From Nitrospira sp. UBA6909 (GTDB lineage Bacteria > Nitrospirota > Nitrospiria > Nitrospirales > Nitrospiraceae), in contig DKBD01000173.1 of assembly GCA_002451055.1 (NCBI GenBank), positions 13,040 through 18,499 on the forward strand: a DNA stretch of 5,460 nt. Reading direction: 5' to 3'. Made by a program: the position numbers and the translations under genes. Position 1 is the first letter of the stretch. Every line of letters begins with the position of its first letter. The notes beneath the pieces are model-generated. The model was not told the DNA's origin, did not search any database, and was given only the letters and a program-made list of their open reading frames with translations. Below are positions 1 through 5,460 of the stretch, piece after piece.

Positions 1-1499
1 GTATCGGTCCAACCATCTTTGTCCAATGAAGGAATCCATCGCGCGGTTAAATACCCGTACCGGTCCAGCAAGAACTCCATGTGTGGGGGGACCGACCCTT
101 CACCAATGATATCGGGATTGCTGATTGTCCTACGGAACAAAGAATATGCGCGGGTGATATCGTCCGCTCCTTCAATCACCACCGGAAACGGCGTGTCCTT
201 CGTGACGGCTTCCATCTCGTGCTGATCCAGACCCTTCATTGGAACCAACAGCACCGCCGTCTCGCGGCTCTTGAAATCCACGGCAAGCGATTTCAGCCGA
301 TCGAGCCGGTCACGCGACTCTGGCCAGGAAAATAAAACCAACATCACGTTCTTCTCTTCGCGAAAGTACTTCAACTTGCTGGTGGTCCCGTCGTGAGCCA
401 CATAGGAAAAGTCCGGGGGAGCAAGGTAGAGTGGATCGGGAAACACGCGAGGGTTGACAAGGCGCGCTTGATAGCCTCGCGAGATGCCATGAATAAGGTT
501 TACGATATCCCACCGTTCTTCCTCCGAAAACTTCTCTCCCCAGGGAGGCATGGCTGTCCCGGGCACTCCATTGGTCAGCCAATGGAAGAAATCGCCCGGA
601 GTGTGCATGTTCGCGTGAGGCTCCATGAGCAAATTGATCGGTTTCGTGGGCAATGTCTTGGCGAGGACGCCGTCGCCTTTCGCTTGCGGTCCATGACAGG
701 GGACACAGTTTTCGGCAAACCGCTGCATGCCGTGCGCAATGGAACTGGCTACGAATGGAACCGGCGTCGGACGATAGGTTTCCGGATAAGCGGGAATAGT
801 GAGAGCAGGCACCCCCACCACGAGCGCACTGACCGTCAGTGCAATCGGTACACCCAGACGCCACTTCGTCTGCCAACTCATCCTCTGACCGATGAGAACT
901 GCACCCACCGCCAGGATAAGGAGGGTCACCCCGAGCCATACGCGGGTCACCACGTCCTGGATGCCCATGCCCCATGTGTTCATGATCGAAAAACGGAACG
1001 GGTAAGGCCAATCGTGAATGACCGCGTGATTGGGCGGATGCATGTGCGACAACATGCCCCCTGCCATCCCCAGAGCGAGCGCGAGCAGGCCCTGGAGGAC
1101 GACCGCTATTCGGAGTTTGCGTTTGGCCGCAGAAGCCGATTCCGCTTGCCTTCCGAGTGCAGGAAGCCACGCGAAGTGGATCAGCGAGGCGATCACCAGG
1201 ACGACCAAGATCATCGAGATTTTTGCGAGGAGCACCCTGCCGGAGTCTGTCACGAACACAGCGGCATACAGAGGATCCACCATGGGATACGCAGCCATCA
1301 GCCCGACGACAAAGACCGAGGCCAGCACAAGCAACTCCAGCGCTGATAATCGTTCCACCATCCTGACACTCAACCAACTTGTCTTCCCGGGATGACGCTG
1401 CCCGGTCACGGCGAACACTGCGATCAGAAACGCAAACATCCCTCCGACCCAGATGCTCGCGAGAATAAAGTGGATTGTGTTAAGCGGCACGGTTGTCAT
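1..1499 (-). CDS. CopD-like membrane / cytochrome c / thioredoxin-like fusion protein (3' end outside window)
   Basis: 499 residues are visible, the frame is uninterrupted, and the gene runs off the left edge with no stop. Seen: about six hydrophobic helices (roughly residues 4-31, 51-71, 91-113, 128-149, 183-204, 217-237). The first carries H10 and W17-V-G-G, typical of the CopD family (copper resistance D). A class I cytochrome c domain follows (about 250-340), with haem site C265-V-P-C268-H269 and likely axial ligand M317 in GTAMPPW. Residues about 355-499 resemble a TlpA/redoxin fold, including a late strand HMEFLLDRYGYLTARWIP, but the CxxC position reads SWPES, so thiol chemistry is unlikely. 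Inference: both ends are periplasmic, so the haem and redoxin-like parts face the periplasm; the role is copper handling or electron transfer. The start is the ATG at 1499, preceded by GGAGG at 9 bases. Domain calls are firm; physiological function is unknown. Confidence 0.88.
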   Translation of the reverse strand, partial: MTTVPLNTIHFILASIWVGGMFAFLIAVFAVTGQRHPGKTSWLSVRMVERLSALELLVLASVFVVGLMAAYPMVDPLYAAVFVTDSGRVLLAKISMILVVLVIASLIHFAWLPALGRQAESASAAKRKLRIAVVLQGLLALALGMAGGMLSHMHPPNHAVIHDWPYPFRFSIMNTWGMGIQDVVTRVWLGVTLLILAVGAVLIGQRMSWQTKWRLGVPIALTVSALVVGVPALTIPAYPETYRPTPVPFVASSIAHGMQRFAENCVPCHGPQAKGDGVLAKTLPTKPINLLMEPHANMHTPGDFFHWLTNGVPGTAMPPWGEKFSEEERWDIVNLIHGISRGYQARLVNPRVFPDPLYLAPPDFSYVAHDGTTSKLKYFREEKNVMLVLFSWPESRDRLDRLKSLAVDFKSRETAVLLVPMKGLDQHEMEAVTKDTPFPVVIEGADDITRAYSLFRRTISNPDIIGEGSVPPHMEFLLDRYGYLTARWIPSLDKDGWTD

Positions 1500-1613
1500 A
1501 GACCTTTCCCTCCAAACAACTCCTTTTCATCATTCATATCGCCATCAAGACGCATGCCGGCCCCATGCTCCTGGGCTCCTTGCCTGACAATCTCGTCGAG
1601 CGTGATTTTTCAT
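1496..1613 (-). other. Possible short leader ORF coupled to the CopD/cytochrome c gene
   Basis: A 19-residue minus-strand ORF, MRLDGDMNDEKELFGGKGL, starts at the ATG at 1555. Its TGA stop (1498-1496) overlaps the ATG of the cytochrome gene as ATGA, the usual geometry of translational coupling. Upstream, the same frame stays open for 19 more codons and looks protein-like (ITLDEIVRQGAQEHGAG), but it is not in frame with the ATG at 1613. Removing one A from the run of five at 1606-1610 would join them into a 38-residue product. So this is a short coupled ORF, a small gene frameshifted in a homopolymer, or chance. A TATAGA box at 1614-1619 could be a weak -10 element, without a good -35. No family is recognised. 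Confidence 0.3.
1509..1513 (-). promoter_or_regulatory. Ribosome binding site of the CopD/cytochrome c gene
   Basis: On the minus strand GGAGG lies 9 bases before the ATG at 1499. This strong Shine-Dalgarno match fixes the start of the fusion protein, which then begins directly with its first membrane helix. Confidence 0.75.
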
Positions 1614-1657
1614 TCTATACTCGCTCAACAGCATATGAAAGCCTCTTTCGGCCGCAC

Positions 1658-1876
1658 ATGAAATTCTCCCCTATCAGATTCTCGCCTTGTGGGATCGGCA
1701 GCGATCGCGATTCACCTGGCGTCGATCACCTTCGCCGGATTGCCGTTCGGAACGCAAGGTCTGAGTGGTGGTGACGACGTACGCAGTACACCGGGGTGAC
1801 TCGCCGTCATGAGTACGGTGAACAAGTTGGACCGCTCGACCAATGGGTCGCGCGTATTGACGTGGTGCAACTCTAA
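1658..1876 (+). pseudogene. Possible broken gene for a small secreted peptide
   Basis: An ATG at 1658 opens MKFSPIRF, then the plausible coding frame appears to move by one base. The +1 frame reads RLVGSAAIAIHLASITFAGL, a hydrophobic stretch that would make a good signal-peptide core after the K/R start, followed by PFGTQGLSGGDD. That frame stops at 1797-1799. The original frame, which hits TGA at 1772-1774, then resumes with protein-like sequence (YTGVTRRHEYGEQVGPLDQW) and ends at TAA 1874-1876. Two compensating shifts would give about 72 residues with a signal peptide. There is no good ribosome binding site and no recognised family. It may be a decayed small gene or a chance pattern. Confidence 0.22.
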
Positions 1877-1916
1877 GAAGTTGGGTACTGTCTCCCTTCC
1901 GGAAGCCAATGAGCCA

Positions 1917-2933
1917 TTACGCTCGCACGCCTTCCACGATGCTCAGCGGGCATTTCGTCGGCACAATTCTCGTCAATTTCAGTCCAGCCGCCGCGAACAA
2001 GGCGGCGAATTCCTCTTTCGTGCGCTCCCGGCCTCCGATAATCAGCATTTGCATGTCAAGCAACTTGCCCCAGCTAGGATTATTCCCGGCGGACACAACG
2101 TTGTCGACCACCAACACTTTCCCGTTCTCACTCATGGCTGCCCGGCAATTGGCGAGGATCTTGACGCACTCGTCATCGTTCCAGTCATGAAGAATGTATT
2201 TCATGATGTAGGCATCTCCTCCCTTCGGCACCGCCTCAAAGAAGTTGCCCGATACAAGTCTGCATCGTTCCGCGACGCCTTTGGCCGTGACATGCTGGTC
2301 GTTCTCGGCGCGGGCGATGACGGCGCCCTGGTCGAACAGCACGCCTGTGAGCCGAGGATTTGCCTTCAGAACGGCGGCCAGCAGGCTGCCGTGCCCGCCG
2401 CCGACATCGACCAACGTCCGAATCTTGGAGAATTTATACGCGGCTGCGATCGCCGGGTTTTCCGTTCGGGAGAGACTGGACATGGATTCGCCGAACACTT
2501 CCAGATCCTCCGGATGACGTTCAAGATACTGAAAAATCGGCATCCCGTGAGCCTTGAGAAACGGCATCTCGCCGGTTTTCACTCCGTGGGGCAATTCATT
2601 CCAGCTCTCCCACATCCATCTTTCGTTGATCATCACTACCCAGGCATGCATGGAGTTGGGAACCCCGGTTTGAAGCGTCGCGGCGAGCGGTGTGAGTTTG
2701 AACCGCCGGCCTTTGATTTCTGCAAAAATGCCGACGCTTGCCAGCGCGCGGAGGAGGCGATAGAGGGCCGAGGGCTGCACATCAGCGGCTGAGGCCAAAT
2801 CCTCCACCGTTCGAGGACCGCTCTTGAGCAAGTCAGCCAATCTGAGTTTTGCCGCGACATGAACCAGGCGCGAAACCCAGTACCCAATCGCGAGATTCCT
2901 CATCATCTCTGGCGGCGACAGTTTCCTGGCCAT
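1917..2933 (-). CDS. SAM-dependent O-methyltransferase (family 2, COMT/CrtF-like)
   Basis: 338 residues, complete, normal length for the family. Residues about 10-95 form a winged-helix dimerisation domain (LADLLKSGPRTVEDLASAA, then ALYRLLRALASVGIF). The catalytic Rossmann domain follows, with the SAM glycine motif L174-VDVGGGHG-S183, an acidic residue D200 after the second strand (LFD) for the SAM ribose, and H249-D-W in ILHDWNDDE. H249 aligns with the catalytic base of plant caffeate-type methyltransferases. The C-terminal GRERTKEEFAALFAAAGL is also typical. Known: this family methylates hydroxyls of phenolics, polyketides and carotenoids (for example CrtF, TcmN). The substrate here cannot be told, since no biosynthetic genes lie nearby. 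The start is the ATG at 2933, chosen for its ribosome binding site and because the domain begins there; the frame stays open upstream to an ATG at 3065 but that part looks non-coding. Probably cytosolic and separately transcribed. Confidence 0.93.
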   Translation of the reverse strand: MARKLSPPEMMRNLAIGYWVSRLVHVAAKLRLADLLKSGPRTVEDLASAADVQPSALYRLLRALASVGIFAEIKGRRFKLTPLAATLQTGVPNSMHAWVVMINERWMWESWNELPHGVKTGEMPFLKAHGMPIFQYLERHPEDLEVFGESMSSLSRTENPAIAAAYKFSKIRTLVDVGGGHGSLLAAVLKANPRLTGVLFDQGAVIARAENDQHVTAKGVAERCRLVSGNFFEAVPKGGDAYIMKYILHDWNDDECVKILANCRAAMSENGKVLVVDNVVSAGNNPSWGKLLDMQMLIIGGRERTKEEFAALFAAAGLKLTRIVPTKCPLSIVEGVRA

Positions 2934-3382
2934 ACCGATCTCCTTCAATCTGTAATGAGCGGTCCCCGTCCTAAAGGTGCTCATATGCGCGGGGCCGGCG
3001 TTTTGACGGAATATCTGAATCGAATGGGGCATCAGAACATGCCGCACTCGTTTTACATACCACAAACCATAGCGGTAGGAAAAACTGAAAAGTGACGACT
3101 CTGTTCTTTCATCTCGTCAAGCCACATCAGGATATGCTCAGGCATAGCCTGGGGATCCGAGACCTTTCCCCGCGTCCGCGCGCGGTGCCGTCCCAGTCCA
3201 AATCCTGATACTGTACCTACACATTCACCCTGGAGTATATCTCGATGTTGTACGACGGCCACGCCCAGGAATGAGGCTGCCGAGGACTTGCCGGAAGAAG
3301 GGAACCTATGGGAGGGCTCACGGTTCGACGGCGGAAACTTGCCGCATGTGGCTGGTGAGGCGGTACCTCGTCGCGGTGGCGT
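2934..3382. other. Gap between the PilZ and methyltransferase genes; no convincing gene
   Basis: This is 449 bases between two minus-strand genes. The most protein-like stretch is a minus-strand frame at 3053-3262 with a GTG start and no ribosome binding site. Its end, MPEHILMWLDEMKEQSRHF, starting from an ATG at 3145, could encode a 30-residue peptide. I recognise no family and would not call it a gene. A small dyad CAGGC-ATA-GCCTG lies near 3139-3151. The methyltransferase promoter should be in this stretch, but no clear sigma-70 pair stands out. No T-rich hairpin follows the PilZ gene. Confidence 0.6.
2940..2945 (-). promoter_or_regulatory. Ribosome binding site of the O-methyltransferase gene
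   Basis: AAGGAG on the minus strand sits 6 bases before the ATG at 2933. It decides the start in favour of MARKLSPPEM over upstream in-frame ATGs at 2978 and 3065, neither of which has a comparable site. Confidence 0.8.
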
Positions 3383-3736
3383 TCAAGAATCCGATCGGTT
3401 GTTGCTCTCTGGCTGTGCGTCGGCCGCGACGTATTCGTCGATCAACTGTTCCAGTTCATCCAATTGGTTCGGCCGGATCTCCAGAAACTTGACGCCGAAC
3501 GCCCGATCATGAACCCACCGAATCTCCGCATGCTCGATGTAGATCGGTGTGCTGGCGCCCGGCACAACAAACTTGACCGTTACCTGCTTGCCAGGCGTCG
3601 CGGTCAGCGGGCTCTCGAATTTGGCGCCGCCGAGCGACAGATCGACAACCCTGCCCTCCATCTCTTGTTCTTGGGCATTTTCCTGCAGCAGACTCTTGAT
3701 GTGGGCCCGCACCCGCCGATGTAGACGCCGTTCCAT
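3383..3736 (-). CDS. Single-domain PilZ protein (cyclic-di-GMP receptor)
   Basis: 117 residues, complete; almost all of it is one PilZ domain. Both c-di-GMP-binding signatures are present: the arginine motif in the N-terminal MERRLHRRVR (R4-xxx-R8) and D32-x-S34-x-x-G37 within VVDLSLGGAKF. The beta-barrel ends with IRWVHDRAFGVKF, as in the family, followed by an amphipathic helix (QLDELEQLIDEYVAA) and a polar tail. Known: stand-alone PilZ proteins bind c-di-GMP and pass the signal by protein contact to motility, exopolysaccharide or other machinery. The partner is unknown here. No signal peptide or membrane segment, so cytosolic. The ATG at 3736 is the only start that keeps the arginine motif; its ribosome binding site is poor (GGAG about 14 bases upstream). 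It diverges from lnt across 106 bases. Confidence 0.94.
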   Translation of the reverse strand: MERRLHRRVRAHIKSLLQENAQEQEMEGRVVDLSLGGAKFESPLTATPGKQVTVKFVVPGASTPIYIEHAEIRWVHDRAFGVKFLEIRPNQLDELEQLIDEYVAADAQPESNNRSDS

Positions 3737-3842
3737 ACCCGGTTACCCTACTCCATTGTCCAAGGAAACGCACGGCAAACTTCATTCATCGCAACAACGG
3801 TTCCCTTGCAAGTCACAGGGTCTTTCGCTATCGTAACCCGCG
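3737..3842. other. Divergent intergenic region between the PilZ gene and lnt
   Basis: These 106 bases must hold the promoters of both divergent genes. Toward lnt there is one candidate (3806-3834). Toward the PilZ gene I see no clear -10/-35 pair. The palindrome CTTGCAAG (3805-3812) and an inverted GGTTAC/GTAACC pair (3741-3746 and 3833-3838) are the only symmetric elements; either could be chance. Confidence 0.5.
3806..3834 (+). promoter_or_regulatory. Possible sigma-70-type promoter for lnt
   Basis: TTGCAA (3806-3811) and TATCGT (3829-3834) are each 4 of 6 matches to the sigma-70 consensus and are separated by exactly 17 bases. Transcription would start around 3841, within a few bases of the lnt ATG at 3843, giving an almost leaderless mRNA. 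This fits the absence of a Shine-Dalgarno site near that ATG. The TTGCAA box is the core of the palindrome CTTGCAAG. The match is moderate and could be chance. Confidence 0.3.
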
Positions 3843-5460
3843 ATGGTCCCAATTCACTGGCGCCAGATATCTCTAGCCTGCGCGAGCGGCCTATTGTTGC
3901 CGCTGTGCTTTCCCAAGTTTGATCTCGGGCTACTGGCTTGGGGCGCCCTGGTTCCGCTGCATCTCGCTCTCGACCAATGTTCGCGACGCCGCGCCTTTTG
4001 GGTCGGTTGGCTGGCCGGTCTCATCGGATTTACGGGCATCATGGCCTGGGTGGTCACGGCCATGACCACCTACGGCAAGGTTCCCCTCATCGTGAGCGAT
4101 GCGATCCTCCTGCTGCTGACGGCCTACCTCGGCCTCTACGTCGGATTGTATAGTCTCGCCTTTGTCTGGCTGCGCGAGATCATTCCGCGATACGGCATTT
4201 TCTTCGCCCCCTGTTTCTGGGTTGCCCTTGAGCTGCTTCGCACCTATGCTCTCTCGGGGCTCCCCTGGTGTCTTCTGGGCTATTCGCAATACCGGGAATT
4301 GGATCTGATCCAGATCGCGGACCACACCGGAGTCTATGGGGTGTCGTTCCTCATTATCCTGGTGAATGTGGCGCTGGCCGAACTGATTTTATGGCTGATG
4401 CCGTTCTTCCGCGGATTTCACCCGGCCAAGCTCCCTTGGGAACTGCTCACGACCGCGGCAGCCTGTATGTTGCTGTCATGGCTCCACAGTTCCCTCGTGC
4501 TGACGGAAGAGGACCCGAAACAATCACAATCCTCCATCATCATTGGCGTGGTTCAGCCCAACATCGACCAAGCGGTCAAATGGGACGATCAGTACCGAGA
4601 CGAGACGATGCAGCGGTTCGACCGGCTGACCGCCCGCCTGGGCACCGACACTGACCTGGTCGTCTGGCCGGAATCCGCGACGCCATTCGTCCTGGAGCGG
4701 GAGGGGGACTACCAGCTGCAGCTGATCGACTGGGCGGCCCGCGCGCAATCGCCGATCCTCCTCGGCAGCCCGGCGTTGCGGTTCTACCCGGACCGAAAAC
4801 CCTATCTCTTGAACAGTGCCTATCTGTTGGGGCCGGACGGCAATCTCCTGGGCCGATACGACAAACACCATTTGGTGCCGTTCGGAGAATACATTCCGCT
4901 GAAATCCTCGGTGCTGTTCTTTCTCGACAAATTAGTAGAAGGGATCGGCGACTTCGAAGCGGGATCAGGCGCAACCGTTTTATCGTTCACCCCCAAGTCG
5001 TTGAGCGGCAGCGATCCGTCCGACACACGATCCGTCAAGTTCGGGGTAGCCATTTGTTACGAGGTGATTTTCCCTGATCTGGTGCGCAAGTTTGCGGCCA
5101 ATGGAGCGGAGTTCCTCGTGACCATCACGAATGACGGCTGGTTCGGACCCTCTTCAGCGCCCGCGCAGCATTTTTCCATGGTGGTCTTTCGCTCGGTGGA
5201 AAACCATCTGGCCTTTGCCCGTTCCGCCAACACCGGGATTTCCGGATTCATCGACCCCTTCGGACGCATCCTGGACCAGACGCCCCTCTTCACCGAACAC
5301 GCGTTGCGGGCTTCCATCCCGATCGGTCATTCCCGCACATTTTATAGCTATTACGGCGATGTGTTTGCCTACGGCTGTGCTATAATCACTGCGATTTTGT
5401 GGCTGTACGGGTACTTCCGTACAGAGGAACCCACCCCTGGCACAACCGCCATTGAACCCG
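3843..5460 (+). CDS. lnt: Apolipoprotein N-acyltransferase (3' end outside window)
   Basis: 539 residues are visible with no stop before the window edge; members are usually about 500-550, so little is missing. Lnt transfers an acyl chain from a phospholipid to the N-terminal cysteine of diacylated lipoproteins, the last maturation step at the periplasmic face of the inner membrane. Seven hydrophobic helices lie in residues about 8-218, then a nitrilase-type domain (about 232-495) and a last helix (about 506-524), matching the eight-helix family layout. The triad is clear: E277 in WPESATPF, K341 in YDKHHLVPFGEYIP, C405 in VAICYEVIFPDL; TNDGWFG (429-435) is also conserved. The ATG at 3843 is the first start after an in-frame TAA at 3834, and the N-terminus (SGLLLPLCFPKFDLGLLAWG) fits. 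No strong ribosome binding site is visible. Downstream genes are unknown. Confidence 0.97.
   Translation, partial: MVPIHWRQISLACASGLLLPLCFPKFDLGLLAWGALVPLHLALDQCSRRRAFWVGWLAGLIGFTGIMAWVVTAMTTYGKVPLIVSDAILLLLTAYLGLYVGLYSLAFVWLREIIPRYGIFFAPCFWVALELLRTYALSGLPWCLLGYSQYRELDLIQIADHTGVYGVSFLIILVNVALAELILWLMPFFRGFHPAKLPWELLTTAAACMLLSWLHSSLVLTEEDPKQSQSSIIIGVVQPNIDQAVKWDDQYRDETMQRFDRLTARLGTDTDLVVWPESATPFVLEREGDYQLQLIDWAARAQSPILLGSPALRFYPDRKPYLLNSAYLLGPDGNLLGRYDKHHLVPFGEYIPLKSSVLFFLDKLVEGIGDFEAGSGATVLSFTPKSLSGSDPSDTRSVKFGVAICYEVIFPDLVRKFAANGAEFLVTITNDGWFGPSSAPAQHFSMVVFRSVENHLAFARSANTGISGFIDPFGRILDQTPLFTEHALRASIPIGHSRTFYSYYGDVFAYGCAIITAILWLYGYFRTEEPTPGTTAIEP

Larger units (their letters stand above)
1500..1916. 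other. Gap between the methyltransferase and cytochrome genes; no clear intact gene
   Basis: This is 417 bases between two minus-strand genes. The half nearest the cytochrome gene must hold its promoter, but I see no convincing -35/-10 pair. It contains the possible leader ORF at 1496-1613 and the possible broken plus-strand gene at 1658-1876, both annotated separately. A 10-base palindrome CTTCCGGAAG lies at 1897-1906, just past the methyltransferase stop; it has no loop or T-run and is not a convincing terminator. The length suggests that the two minus-strand genes are not one operon. Confidence 0.6.

Noticed and set aside
567..586. Perfect 8-base inverted repeat TCCATTGG / CCAATGGA with a 4-base loop
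   Set aside because: It lies inside the cytochrome c coding sequence, over conserved residues just before the axial-Met motif, and has no T-run; most likely a coding coincidence.
310..1377. A 355-codon minus-strand open frame and a 317-codon plus-strand frame (393-1346) over the cytochrome gene
   Set aside because: Their translations lack domain character and are rich in Arg, Gly, His and Ser. The overlapping frame from 1499 has clear CopD and cytochrome c motifs, so these are shadows of its base composition.
1897..1906. Palindrome CTTCCGGAAG after the methyltransferase stop as a terminator
   Set aside because: No loop, short stem and no T-run on the minus strand.
1809..2792. A 327-codon plus-strand open frame antisense to the methyltransferase
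   Set aside because: It lies opposite a gene with an intact SAM motif and catalytic His; its own translation shows no recognisable fold and no ribosome binding site.
2934..3065. A 44-residue N-terminal extension of the methyltransferase from an ATG at 3065
   Set aside because: The ATG at 2933 has AAGGAG at 6 bases and matches the usual family start; the extension has no domain character.
3053..3262. Minus-strand 69-codon ORF starting at a GTG ahead of the methyltransferase
   Set aside because: No ribosome binding site, Arg/Gly-rich first half and no family resemblance; only the last 30 residues look protein-like, which is too little to call.
3271..3492. Plus-strand 73-codon ORF overlapping the end of the PilZ gene
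   Set aside because: It is antisense to the PilZ domain for about half its length and is Arg-rich with no recognisable motif.

Overview
The window is a moderately GC-rich chromosomal segment from a Gram-negative (diderm) bacterium. The lnt gene requires an outer-membrane lipoprotein pathway, and a c-type cytochrome fused to a CopD-like membrane domain points to an aerobic or respiratory lifestyle. The gene style is reminiscent of Nitrospira and related Nitrospirota, but that is an impression from the protein sequences and has not been tested. I see no RNA genes, CRISPR arrays, insertion sequences or phage genes.

Layout: (1) 1-1499, minus strand: a large membrane protein, running off the left edge, made of a six-helix CopD-like domain, a single-haem cytochrome c domain and a cysteine-free thioredoxin-like domain. 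(2) 1500-1916: a 417-base gap with no clear intact gene. It holds a possible short coupled ORF just ahead of the cytochrome gene and, on the plus strand, a possible broken secreted-peptide gene. (3) 1917-2933, minus: a complete SAM-dependent O-methyltransferase of the plant-COMT/CrtF-like family. (4) 2934-3382: a 449-base gap with no convincing gene. (5) 3383-3736, minus: a small stand-alone PilZ (cyclic-di-GMP receptor) protein. (6) 3843-5460, plus: apolipoprotein N-acyltransferase (lnt), nearly complete but without its stop codon in the window, transcribed divergently from the PilZ gene.

The genes do not form an obvious single pathway. The three minus-strand genes are separated by gaps of more than 400 bases and are probably independent units. 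Lnt acylates lipoproteins in the inner membrane, the PilZ protein probably relays c-di-GMP signals, the methyltransferase is an orphan of unknown substrate, and the CopD/cytochrome protein probably does copper- or haem-linked redox work on the periplasmic side. The most distinctive item is that three-domain fusion, in which the thioredoxin-like part has lost the catalytic CxxC. I did not find a convincing new multi-gene system here.
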